Shown here: positions 11,670 to 18,163 of the stretch, one piece after another
Numbering within the stretch: position 1 is the stretch's first letter
How the letters are laid out: each line of letters begins with the position of its first letter
Origin: a virus
Strand: one strand, 5' to 3'
Length of the DNA stretch: 27,073 bases
IMG/VR virus record: IMGVR_UViG_3300009008_000202
Coordinates: 1-27,073 of that record
The notes under the pieces: model-generated
What the model was told of the DNA's origin: nothing
The model's database searches: none
The model's input: the letters and a program-made list of their open reading frames with translations, nothing else
Program-made: the position numbers and the translations under genes

Positions 11670-11898
11670 AAACATAAACAAGACACCAACTAACATCAAT
11701 GGTTGGAATCCTGACCCTGAAGGGCGATGCTCTACAGGTGAGTTGGGGAATGAAATGGTCTATATGTACGACAATGAGATAATCTCTGATGATGATGGAT
11801 TTGGTATGCTCTCAGGCAAAGAGAATATTCCAAGTAAGTTAAGTGCAAGTTACTCTGATATACCAAAATCAAAATGGAATAAAATTTTTAAGGAGTAA
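11638..11898 (+). CDS. Hypothetical protein between scaffold and capsid
   Basis: The frame is open from 11599, but 11638 (TTG, with GGAAGAGAG upstream) gives an 86-residue protein overlapping the scaffold end by 32 bases; the start is uncertain. The core NINGWNPDPEGRCSTGELGNEMVYMYDNEIISDDDGFGML reads as a compact polar domain, followed by KENIPSKLSASYSDIPKSKW. It ends three bases before the capsid start. Position suggests a head decoration or assembly role, but no family is recognised. Confidence 0.55.
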   Translation: MNSKKDLKEVKNINKTPTNINGWNPDPEGRCSTGELGNEMVYMYDNEIISDDDGFGMLSGKENIPSKLSASYSDIPKSKWNKIFKE

Positions 11899-11901
11899 AA
11901 A

Positions 11902-12762
11902 ATGGCAACTGGTGATAGTGGCAATTTTCAAGGTTCGTTAGTCGAACAGATTATAGCAAGTGAAGCAGTCGTTCACTTGAATGAAAGCAATGTTATTTTA
12001 CCTTTAGTAACTTCTGTAGGTAAAGAAAACGCAGATACAATCTCAATTCCTGTATGGAATCAGGGTACAAATCAAGTAACTTCTGCTGATGTGGGAACAC
12101 ATACAGAAGGAAATGATGCAAGTGCTGTAGCACTTGATTCTAACAAAGTTACCTTAACTATGGATAGTTATTCATTCTATCTTCCTGTATATGATGAAGC
12201 ACAAGATTCATCTATTGAAGATATTAATGAAAGATTAGGTAGATTAGGTGCTTCGGCTGTAGGTGCTAAAATTGATAGTTTGTTAGCAAACTTATTTGAT
12301 GGTTTTAGTGGAACAGCAGGTACTTCAAGTACAGCGATTGATATTGATGATTTGTTTGATGCAGTTAAGACATTAAAGTCAAATGGTGCACCTGCAGGTT
12401 ATTCAGGTGTATTTCATCCAAAGCAAATTTGGGGCTCAAAAGGTCTTTCTAAAGACTTACTTTCAAATGAGTTTGGTGGCTCTCCTGCACAACAATCTGA
12501 AATGTTGGGCTCAGGTTGGGTTGGAACTCTTGCAGGAATCAATTTATATTCTTCTCAAGAAACTGTAATTGATTCAAATACTGCTGAGGGTGCTGTATTC
12601 TCAAAAGAGGCTTTGGCATTTGGATATGTGAATCCTATGATTCGTGTAGAAGCAGAAAGAGAAAAGAAGAAACTCAGAAATGATGTTGTTTTCTCAATGT
12701 TCTGCGATGCAGGTGAACTTGTTGATGCGTATGGTGTTGAAATAAAATCGGATGTATCATAG
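11902..12762 (+). CDS. Major capsid protein
   Basis: 286 residues. AAGGAG lies before the ATG. The N-terminal EQIIASEAVVHLNESNVILPLVTSV, DTISIPVWNQG, and the later VFHPKQIWGSKGLSKDLLSNEF, GTLAGINLYSS and the C-terminal EKKKLRNDVVFSMFCDAGELVDAYGVEI match the style of HK97-fold coat proteins: spine helix, strands of the P-domain, then the A-domain. There is no obvious cleaved N-terminal delta domain, so assembly probably uses the separate scaffold. It is directly downstream of the scaffold and followed by modification enzymes. Confidence 0.85.
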   Translation: MATGDSGNFQGSLVEQIIASEAVVHLNESNVILPLVTSVGKENADTISIPVWNQGTNQVTSADVGTHTEGNDASAVALDSNKVTLTMDSYSFYLPVYDEAQDSSIEDINERLGRLGASAVGAKIDSLLANLFDGFSGTAGTSSTAIDIDDLFDAVKTLKSNGAPAGYSGVFHPKQIWGSKGLSKDLLSNEFGGSPAQQSEMLGSGWVGTLAGINLYSSQETVIDSNTAEGAVFSKEALAFGYVNPMIRVEAEREKKKLRNDVVFSMFCDAGELVDAYGVEIKSDVS

Positions 12763-12773
12763 ATAAGCCTAAA

Positions 12774-13595
12774 GTGTTAGTAGGGGTGTCCACATATAGT
12801 GGGCACTCTTACTGCAGACAATATTTCGTAGAAGCCTTACATCGTATCTCAGGCGATAAATTTATCGTATGGAATGGAGATAATTTGTGGGGCTTTGATG
12901 ACTTTGAAACAAAAGTCTATACCCCAAAGAAGGGTCAAACACCTGTAGAGGTAATGCGTGATAAGCAAAATATCATTCGTAGAAAGTTCCTCGAAGGTGG
13001 CTATACTCACCTTTTAATGCTTGAATCTGACAATATACCCCCTGATGATGTAGTTGAAAGGTTACTTGCTCACGACAGAGATGTTGTTACAGGAACATAT
13101 TTCATAAAAACAGTAAATGATGTTGTTTTTCACGCAAACGAAGCAGTAAAAAACAAATGTGTTGCTGAGGGGATGGAAGAGCCTGATGCTGTATTTGTAA
13201 TAAAGCAATCAGTTATACCTTCTTTTTGGGGGATATTTGAAAGTAGTTTATTCTCAGGTAGGGCAGGTCGTCTTTGGACTATGGATGACTATCTTTCATT
13301 CAAAAGAAGAGGTGTAGGTCTTATTCCTATTTTAGGTGCAGGTGTTGGATGTGTCCTCATATCAAGAAATGTAATGAAGAAGATTAAGTTTCGCCTTGAT
13401 GAGGAAAACTTTGGGAAACAATTTACAGACTTTATATTTTATATAGATGCAAGAAGACATAAGTTTGAAACATTTGCAGATTTAGATTGTTTTGTAGAGC
13501 ATATTCATATTGACTTTAGGGATGAACTAAATACAACAAAATGGTTTGACCCTGAATCAATGACGAGAATTAAAACAGGGTATGTCGAAACATAA
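12774..13595 (+). CDS. GT-A type glycosyltransferase
   Basis: 273 residues from a GTG. The N-terminal VLVGVSTYSGHSYCRQYFVEAL and the block THLLMLESDNIPPDDVVERLLAHDRDVVTGTYF (78-110) are typical of family 2-like GT-A enzymes. ESDN (84-87) stands where the metal-binding DxD acts. A late GAGVGCVLISRNVMKKI and the H-rich end (FVEHIHIDF) match the acceptor-site half. It should transfer a sugar from a nucleotide donor. The frame is open four codons further upstream (ATC-ATA, overlapping the capsid stop), giving IDKPKVLVGV, so the true start may be non-canonical. It overlaps the sulfotransferase gene by 14 bases. The substrate is unknown. Confidence 0.75.
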   Translation: MLVGVSTYSGHSYCRQYFVEALHRISGDKFIVWNGDNLWGFDDFETKVYTPKKGQTPVEVMRDKQNIIRRKFLEGGYTHLLMLESDNIPPDDVVERLLAHDRDVVTGTYFIKTVNDVVFHANEAVKNKCVAEGMEEPDAVFVIKQSVIPSFWGIFESSLFSGRAGRLWTMDDYLSFKRRGVGLIPILGAGVGCVLISRNVMKKIKFRLDEENFGKQFTDFIFYIDARRHKFETFADLDCFVEHIHIDFRDELNTTKWFDPESMTRIKTGYVET

Positions 13596-14082
13596 ATGTT
13601 TTATAGTATTGGGGATGCACAGGTCAGCAACTTCCTTAACTGCCAAAGCATTAAATAACGAAATCTATATGGGTGATAACCTTATGGGTTCTGCGAGAAG
13701 CAATCCCAAAGGGCACTTTGAAGAAATGAGTTTCGTTAAGTTGAATGATTGGATTTTAAAACAAGCAGGGGGGAGTTGGGATAATCCTCCAAGCGAAAAG
13801 GCTATAATGGAAGTAGAGTGTGATGATAAGATTAAAATGCTTATTAGTCTTCACGAAAAAGAACTTTGGGGATGGAAAGACCCAAGAACATCCCTTACAA
13901 TTAGAAAATATTTACCATTCTTAGAAAACCCTCATTTTATTTGCAACTTTAGAAACCCTAAAGATGTGGCTATTTCGTTAAAAATGAGAGATGGGATGGA
14001 ACTATCAAAAGGAATAGCATTGGCAAAAGAATACAATAGTAGAGTGATTAAATTTTTGGAGGAGTATCATGTCAGTAATTAG
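13582..14082 (+). CDS. PAPS-dependent sulfotransferase-like enzyme
   Basis: 166 residues. FIVLGMHRSATSLTAKAL (8-25) is the 5'-phosphosulfate loop, LWGWKDPRTSLT (95-106) is a conserved sulfotransferase block, and FICNFRNPKDVAISL (117-131) is the 3'-phosphate binding segment. Together they bind the sulfate donor PAPS. It is short (typical members are 250 or more residues), as are several phage relatives, and it stops soon after the 3'-phosphate site. The coding overlap with the glycosyltransferase (14 bases) points to joint synthesis, so adding sulfate to the sugar the first enzyme attaches is a fair inference. The acceptor could be the virion or the host envelope. Confidence 0.75.
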   Translation: MSKHKCFIVLGMHRSATSLTAKALNNEIYMGDNLMGSARSNPKGHFEEMSFVKLNDWILKQAGGSWDNPPSEKAIMEVECDDKIKMLISLHEKELWGWKDPRTSLTIRKYLPFLENPHFICNFRNPKDVAISLKMRDGMELSKGIALAKEYNSRVIKFLEEYHVSN

Positions 14083-14350
14083 AAATTTACAAACAGAGTT
14101 TGACCACGATTCAAGTGGAGGGTCATTAAGAAAGAACATATATGACTTCCTCATAAATAAGCGTTTTTCAGGGTCTTTACAGAAAATGCTACTTACTCAT
14201 TTCAAAACCGAAGAATCTTCTGTTAAAAGCCTAAAGGATGGCTTCAAAAGGGTGCTTGGTGATGGCACTACAATGAAAAAAGGTTTATCAAAGACAAAAT
14301 TTAGAACAAACACTAAATGGAAGACACCGAAGAAAAAAGGTAAAAAATGA
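14069..14350 (+). CDS. Basic hypothetical protein after the sulfotransferase
   Basis: 93 residues with a strong GGAGGAG site. The first half is mixed (IRNLQTEFDHDSSGGSLRKNIYDFLINKRFSGS); the C-terminal third is lysine-rich and disordered (KKGLSKTKFRTNTKWKTPKKKGKK). Such tails bind DNA or acidic surfaces. It overlaps the sulfotransferase gene by 14 bases and the peptidase gene by four, so it belongs to this operon. It could be a minor virion protein; no family recognised. Confidence 0.6.
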   Translation: MSVIRNLQTEFDHDSSGGSLRKNIYDFLINKRFSGSLQKMLLTHFKTEESSVKSLKDGFKRVLGDGTTMKKGLSKTKFRTNTKWKTPKKKGKK

Positions 14351-14700
14351 ACCTAACTAAAAACTTCACAAAAGAAGAACTTGCCTGTCCATGCTGTGGT
14401 GAGTGTGAGATGGATATGGAGTTTATGAACAAACTTCAGATTATTCGTTCACATTGTGGATTCGGCTTTAAGATAAACTCAGGATATAGATGTGAAAAGC
14501 ACAACGCTGAAGTATCATCTAACTCTATGGGCGACCACGCAAGAGGTCTTGCAGTAGATGTTTCTGTTAAAGACCGATACAAAAGAGCCAAACTTCTAAA
14601 TATCGCTTTAAACATAGGATATTTCTCAGATATTGCTATTGCAAAAACCTTCATACATCTTGGTCGTGGCAAAACACATCAAGGTGTAGGTGTATATTAG
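14347..14700 (+). CDS. M15A peptidase-like protein (endolysin or virion hydrolase)
   Basis: 117 residues. INSGYRCEKHNAEV (43-56), then HARGLAVDV with H64 and D71, and FIHLG with H104, are the zinc ligands and motifs of peptidase M15A (D-Ala-D-Ala carboxypeptidase, phage lysis enzymes). It should cut peptide bridges in peptidoglycan. An N-terminal CPCCGEC cluster (14-20) may add a second metal site. The last motif is FIHLG rather than the usual FIHxD. No signal peptide is seen, so export would need a holin; small membrane proteins follow at 15953-16819. Confidence 0.75.
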   Translation: MNLTKNFTKEELACPCCGECEMDMEFMNKLQIIRSHCGFGFKINSGYRCEKHNAEVSSNSMGDHARGLAVDVSVKDRYKRAKLLNIALNIGYFSDIAIAKTFIHLGRGKTHQGVGVY

Positions 14701-14729
14701 TTGTAAAATACAATATATTGTAGTATATT
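14701..14729 (+). promoter_or_regulatory. Rightward promoter with a 14-bp palindrome
   Basis: TTGTAA (14701-14706) and TATATT (14724-14729) are 17 bases apart. The spacer and edge hold the perfect palindrome TACAATATATTGTA (14709-14722), a likely operator. It starts right after the peptidase stop and would drive the phosphoesterase, membrane and tail genes. ATTGTAGTATATTAGGGC resembles ATTGTAATAATATGGGC at 6263-6279. Confidence 0.5.
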
Positions 14730-14755
14730 AGGGCATCTGATAAAGGAGATATTTT

Positions 14756-15952
14756 ATCGTTTGCCCACATTGCTACTCAAATAGTGTCTTCAAGAATGGC
14801 ACTATACAGACAAGAGAAGGTAGAAAGCAACAATATGGTTGCAAAAATTGTGGAGGGTACTTCAACGACTATATGAATGAAGACATAATCGTTGAAAATG
14901 TAAGACTTGCAAAGCAAAAGCAATCCCTCCAAGACAAGAACCGAATAGCCAATAAGGCGTTCAGAGAACACGCAAGAGTTGAGAACGCAGTTGAGGCTTA
15001 CTCTAAAGAGTTAGTTAATGTCTTTGAAAACAATGACTTATCCAAGTATGTAAGGGTTCACCCTGAAACTAATCAAGCAGTAGGGGTCATCCAATTTAGT
15101 GATGTGCATTTCAACGAACTCGTTAATCTCCCCAATAACAGATACGATTTTAAAGTAGCATCTCAGCGATGCAGAGATTTTGTAGATAGAGCATTAGGAT
15201 ATTTTGCAACTACAGAGGTTTCCAATGTAGTTGTTGCTCTTACAGGTGATTTGTTGAATAGCGACAGACGATTAGACGAATTACTTAATATGGCTTCCAA
15301 TAGGGCTAAAGCAACATTCCTCGCTGTGGACATTCTACAGCAAGTTATTCTACACATTAACGAACACTATAATGTGTCAGTTGTAAGTGTGTGTGGGAAT
15401 GAAAGCAGGGTAAAGAAAGATTGGGGTTGGGTAGATTTAATGGCTACAGACAACTATGACTATACAATCTTCAAGACTTTAGAGTATTTATTTAGGGATT
15501 CATCGGTAAACTTTATAGAAGGCGACCCATTAGAGGTTGTCATTAATGTCGCAGGTCAAAACCTACTATGTATTCATGGTAATGGCTCAATTAAGAAGGG
15601 GAACATTGAATCTTCAATCTCTCAAATCGTTGGCAGATATTCCCTTAAAGGAATTAGTATTGACTATGTTATCTTCGGGCATATACACTCTGCTCGTATT
15701 GGGGATAATTTTAGTCGTAGTAGTTCGATGGTTGGGTCAAACGATTATGCTGAGAAGGCATTAAATTTATCAGGGAGAGCATCCCAAAATGCGTATATAT
15801 TCTATTCAAATGGTAATAGAGATGGGATAAAGATAGACCTCCAAGAAACACTAAGTGAGGGATATGATATAGATAAGTCATTAGAAGCCTATAACGCAAA
15901 ATCTGCTGATAAGGCTAATAGAAAGACCACAATATTTAAGGTAGTAGTTTAG
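14756..15952 (+). CDS. Zinc-ribbon metallophosphoesterase
   Basis: The usual start would be ATG 14873 (359 residues), but the frame is open upstream to 14744. It encodes CPHC-YSNSVFKNG...KQQYGCKNCGGYF, an N-terminal zinc ribbon like that of IS1 InsA proteins. AAAGGAG (14742-14748) lies seven bases before an ATC at 14756, so a 398-residue product from ATC is proposed. The calcineurin-like part has SDVHFNE, TGDLLNS, CGNES (usually GNH), CIHGNG and FGHIHSAR in order (ATG-numbering 76-82, 124-130, 174-178, 233-238, 268-275). It should hydrolyse phosphoesters, perhaps on nucleic acid that the ribbon binds. H in the GNH motif is replaced by E, which may alter the activity. Confidence 0.75.
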   Translation: MVCPHCYSNSVFKNGTIQTREGRKQQYGCKNCGGYFNDYMNEDIIVENVRLAKQKQSLQDKNRIANKAFREHARVENAVEAYSKELVNVFENNDLSKYVRVHPETNQAVGVIQFSDVHFNELVNLPNNRYDFKVASQRCRDFVDRALGYFATTEVSNVVVALTGDLLNSDRRLDELLNMASNRAKATFLAVDILQQVILHINEHYNVSVVSVCGNESRVKKDWGWVDLMATDNYDYTIFKTLEYLFRDSSVNFIEGDPLEVVINVAGQNLLCIHGNGSIKKGNIESSISQIVGRYSLKGISIDYVIFGHIHSARIGDNFSRSSSMVGSNDYAEKALNLSGRASQNAYIFYSNGNRDGIKIDLQETLSEGYDIDKSLEAYNAKSADKANRKTTIFKVVV

Positions 15953-16147
15953 ATGGATTCGGTAAAACAGTTAATAAGCCACCCAAATACAGGATTGGTA
16001 TCAACATTTGGGGGTGTAGGGATTTCTTTCTCAGAAGCAGAATTATGGCTCAGAATTGCAGGATTAAGCATAGGATTGATTATAGGTCTATTAAACCTAA
16101 CTTGTCGCCTTTCAGGGGGAAAGTTTTGGTTTTGTGGAAAGGATTAA
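15953..16147 (+). CDS. Small membrane protein, 64 aa
   Basis: 64 residues starting at the base after the phosphoesterase stop. One membrane helix is clear (LWLRIAGLSIGLIIGLLNLTCRL, about 31-53), preceded by a glycine-rich amphipathic stretch (TGLVSTFGGVGISFSEAE). The tail KFWFCGKD is short. It is the first of four small membrane proteins in a row and is a holin or antiholin candidate on position only. Confidence 0.55.
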   Translation: MDSVKQLISHPNTGLVSTFGGVGISFSEAELWLRIAGLSIGLIIGLLNLTCRLSGGKFWFCGKD

Positions 16148-16269
16148 AATTTATCTCGCTAATCGGTTATAGATTAGCAGTTTTGATTTTACTATATTTT
16201 GCTGTGGTTTACTTGTATGATGCAACTTATATTTTAGCCCACATGGTAAGGCAAAAATTATGGATTTAA
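16126..16269 (+). CDS. Small membrane protein, 47 aa (TTG start)
   Basis: The frame is open from 16045, but a start at TTG 16126, just after GGGGGAAAG, gives a 47-residue protein; the start is uncertain. It has one strong helix (ISLIGYRLAVLILLYFAVVYLY) and a C-terminal ILAHMVRQKLWI. It overlaps the genes on both sides by 22 and 10 bases. Together with its neighbours it fits a lysis cassette; a spanin is unlikely because there is no lipobox cysteine. Confidence 0.45.
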   Translation: MVLWKGLKFISLIGYRLAVLILLYFAVVYLYDATYILAHMVRQKLWI

Positions 16270-16523
16270 CGATTATTGACCAATATGGTCTTCCCATTGC
16301 AATAGTAGTAGCCTTTGGGTATTTTATTTGGAAGCAACAGCATTGGATTCAACAAGAATTAGTAGATGACCTTGAAAATCAGTTCAATCGCCTTGAAGGA
16401 ATAGTAGTCAAGTTGATAGACCAACAAAAGATTACACAGTTAGATGTCAAGGAGATGAAAGGATATATTGAAGGCATTGAGAATATTTTATCTAAATTAA
16501 CAGGAAATGGATTAAAGAAATGA
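16260..16523 (+). CDS. Holin-like protein with coiled coil
   Basis: 87 residues. The N-terminal YGLPIAIVVAFGYFIWKQQ (9-27) is a membrane helix, followed by a long charged helix (IQQELVDDLENQFNRLEGIVVKLIDQQKITQLDVKEMKGYIEGIENILSKL). A short N-terminus outside, one helix and a cytoplasmic coiled coil is the layout of BhlA/UviB-like phage holins. It would time entry of the M15 lysis enzyme to the cell wall. It overlaps the next gene by four bases. Confidence 0.6.
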   Translation: MDLTIIDQYGLPIAIVVAFGYFIWKQQHWIQQELVDDLENQFNRLEGIVVKLIDQQKITQLDVKEMKGYIEGIENILSKLTGNGLKK

Positions 16524-16819
16524 TGGAATTTTTAGTAGCAAAATTAGGTAGCCAAGCAGTAGCATACACAAGTGTTGGTATTGGTGGAATGGTGTGTGCA
16601 TGGGCATTAAAGAAGATACCTAACGACAGAATTAAAGCCAAGTTTGGTAATTTTATGTATGGTGCAGGTGTTGCTTGTACTTTAGGATTAGGTAAATGGA
16701 AATGGACTAAATCAGTGTGGAACAAGACTATTGAGCCTTACTGTATAGATGCTATTGACAACATTGTTGTTACAGGTATTGCAAAGTTTGTAGAAGGGCT
16801 TCGTTCAGATAATGGCTAA
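16520..16819 (+). CDS. Membrane-associated hypothetical protein
   Basis: 99 residues. Two weak hydrophobic, glycine-rich segments (AVAYTSVGIGGMVCAWAL and FMYGAGVACTLGLG) are separated by the basic KKIPNDRIKAKFG; the C-terminal half is soluble (WTKSVWNKTIEPYCIDAIDNIVVTGIAKFVEGL). Phage genes beside holins often look like this, but their role is not known. It overlaps the holin-like gene by four bases and the next gene by eight. Confidence 0.55.
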   Translation: MMEFLVAKLGSQAVAYTSVGIGGMVCAWALKKIPNDRIKAKFGNFMYGAGVACTLGLGKWKWTKSVWNKTIEPYCIDAIDNIVVTGIAKFVEGLRSDNG

Positions 16820-17393
16820 AAGGGAATTATATCTTGACCAAATGATTGGTAATGATTTTAAGCCTGTCAAGTGTGGTGGAGAGAATACCCCTCTGGAAAT
16901 ATCCAAAGGAAAAGTCAGATGCAATTACCCTTTAGAATTATCTTCCCTAAAGGTTGATGGATTAGATGTAGATAAGTGGGAGAGGTATATTGTTCATTGT
17001 GGATGGTATGGGAGTTCAAGCAAAGTATATCTTCCATTAAATGGTTATATAATAGATTGGACAAGCCTTACAGGTAGGAATGAATACCATTCTATTATAG
17101 CCCCCTTTGATGGCTATTTAGATTTCGCAATAGCAAGAAGTGAATATGCTTGTGGTTCAACTGTTATGGGATTCCATAAGTCATCTACTGGTACAGAAGT
17201 CCCTAATTCAACTGCAACTGAAAGTATTACTGTTGATATGGCTGATGATAATACTTCTTATAAATTTCAATTTTCTAATGCTACATTTGACGCAGGGGAT
17301 ATATTGGCTATTTCTTTTGATTCAACTTCTTCAAGTGTAGATACTAATGCAACATTCGTTTTTAAATTTGATACGAAAGCAGAATTGATATGA
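16812..17393 (+). CDS. Virion fibre or decoration protein candidate
   Basis: 193 residues, beta-rich and aromatic: VYLPLNGYIIDWTSLTGRNEYHSIIAPFDGYLDFAIARSEYACGSTVMGFHK (71-122), then a serine/threonine-rich C-terminal sandwich (TVDMADDNTSYKFQFSNATFDAGDILAISFDSTSS). The PFDGYL stretch and the sandwich end resemble host- or surface-exposed proteins in phage structural clusters; the function is not established. It lies between the lysis and connector genes, overlapping both neighbours. Confidence 0.55.
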   Translation: MAKRELYLDQMIGNDFKPVKCGGENTPLEISKGKVRCNYPLELSSLKVDGLDVDKWERYIVHCGWYGSSSKVYLPLNGYIIDWTSLTGRNEYHSIIAPFDGYLDFAIARSEYACGSTVMGFHKSSTGTEVPNSTATESITVDMADDNTSYKFQFSNATFDAGDILAISFDSTSSSVDTNATFVFKFDTKAELI

Positions 17394-18160
17394 GTTTAAC
17401 AGGAAAAACTAAAGCAAGTACATATAAGGACATAATCCAAATAGACAATTCAAATAGTGGTGTTGATACTACTATTAGAGTTTTGAAGGATGGAGAAGGT
17501 ACTTCAAGTGCATTGGCGATGTCTGATGACCAAATTAGAATAAAGCCACAGAATGATGATACTACTTCTGTAGTTGAAGTTCAAGATAAAGATGGGAATA
17601 CTTTATTTGTAGTTGATTCTACTAATGATGCAGTACAGGCTTTGGGTAACAATGTAAACACTAATTATGAAACATTTGGAACAGTATTTGATGGGGCTTC
17701 TGCAAGTACACATATTGCACTTTATAACACTGGAATAGCAAGAGGTGGTGATGAGCCTGCAATAGGTACAGGTACAGACCCTGATACTACATTAACTGTA
17801 AGTGCAGGTGGCGATGATTACACGAGTTGTTATTGGTATGTAGCAGATGACCTAACCCTTGATGCAGTACACTTCTTTGTGGCAAGTGGTGGCAATACTC
17901 CTAAAACTGTTAGATGTCATTTAATGAGTTATGATGTAGATACTGCAAATGGAACTACAAGTGGGGATTTATCTAATGGTACTGTATTGGCTGATGGTTC
18001 AGATATTACAGGGATAAACGATAGAGCAATAGACTATCAATCAATGACAATCCAGAGTGCAAATGTTGATTCAGGGAAAGTAATACTCGCTACTTTCTTT
18101 CAAGATGATGCAACTGACAAAATTACAATTAATATGCGAGTTAAATATCATTTAAGGTAA
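17390..18160 (+). CDS. Virion surface protein with fibre-like N-terminus
   Basis: 256 residues. The start (MSLTGKTKASTYKDIIQIDNSNSGVDTT) and the LFVVDSTNDAVQALGNNVN region near residue 73-91 resemble attachment domains and shaft segments of phage fibres. The C-terminal half is a beta sandwich (CYWYVADDLTLDAVHFFVASGG...TVRCHLMSYDVDT...GKVILATFFQDD). The sequence is rich in D, S, T and G, with few lysines. It overlaps the upstream gene by four bases. A receptor-contact or head-fibre role is inferred. Confidence 0.55.
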   Translation: MSLTGKTKASTYKDIIQIDNSNSGVDTTIRVLKDGEGTSSALAMSDDQIRIKPQNDDTTSVVEVQDKDGNTLFVVDSTNDAVQALGNNVNTNYETFGTVFDGASASTHIALYNTGIARGGDEPAIGTGTDPDTTLTVSAGGDDYTSCYWYVADDLTLDAVHFFVASGGNTPKTVRCHLMSYDVDTANGTTSGDLSNGTVLADGSDITGINDRAIDYQSMTIQSANVDSGKVILATFFQDDATDKITINMRVKYHLR

Positions 18161-18163
18161 GAT

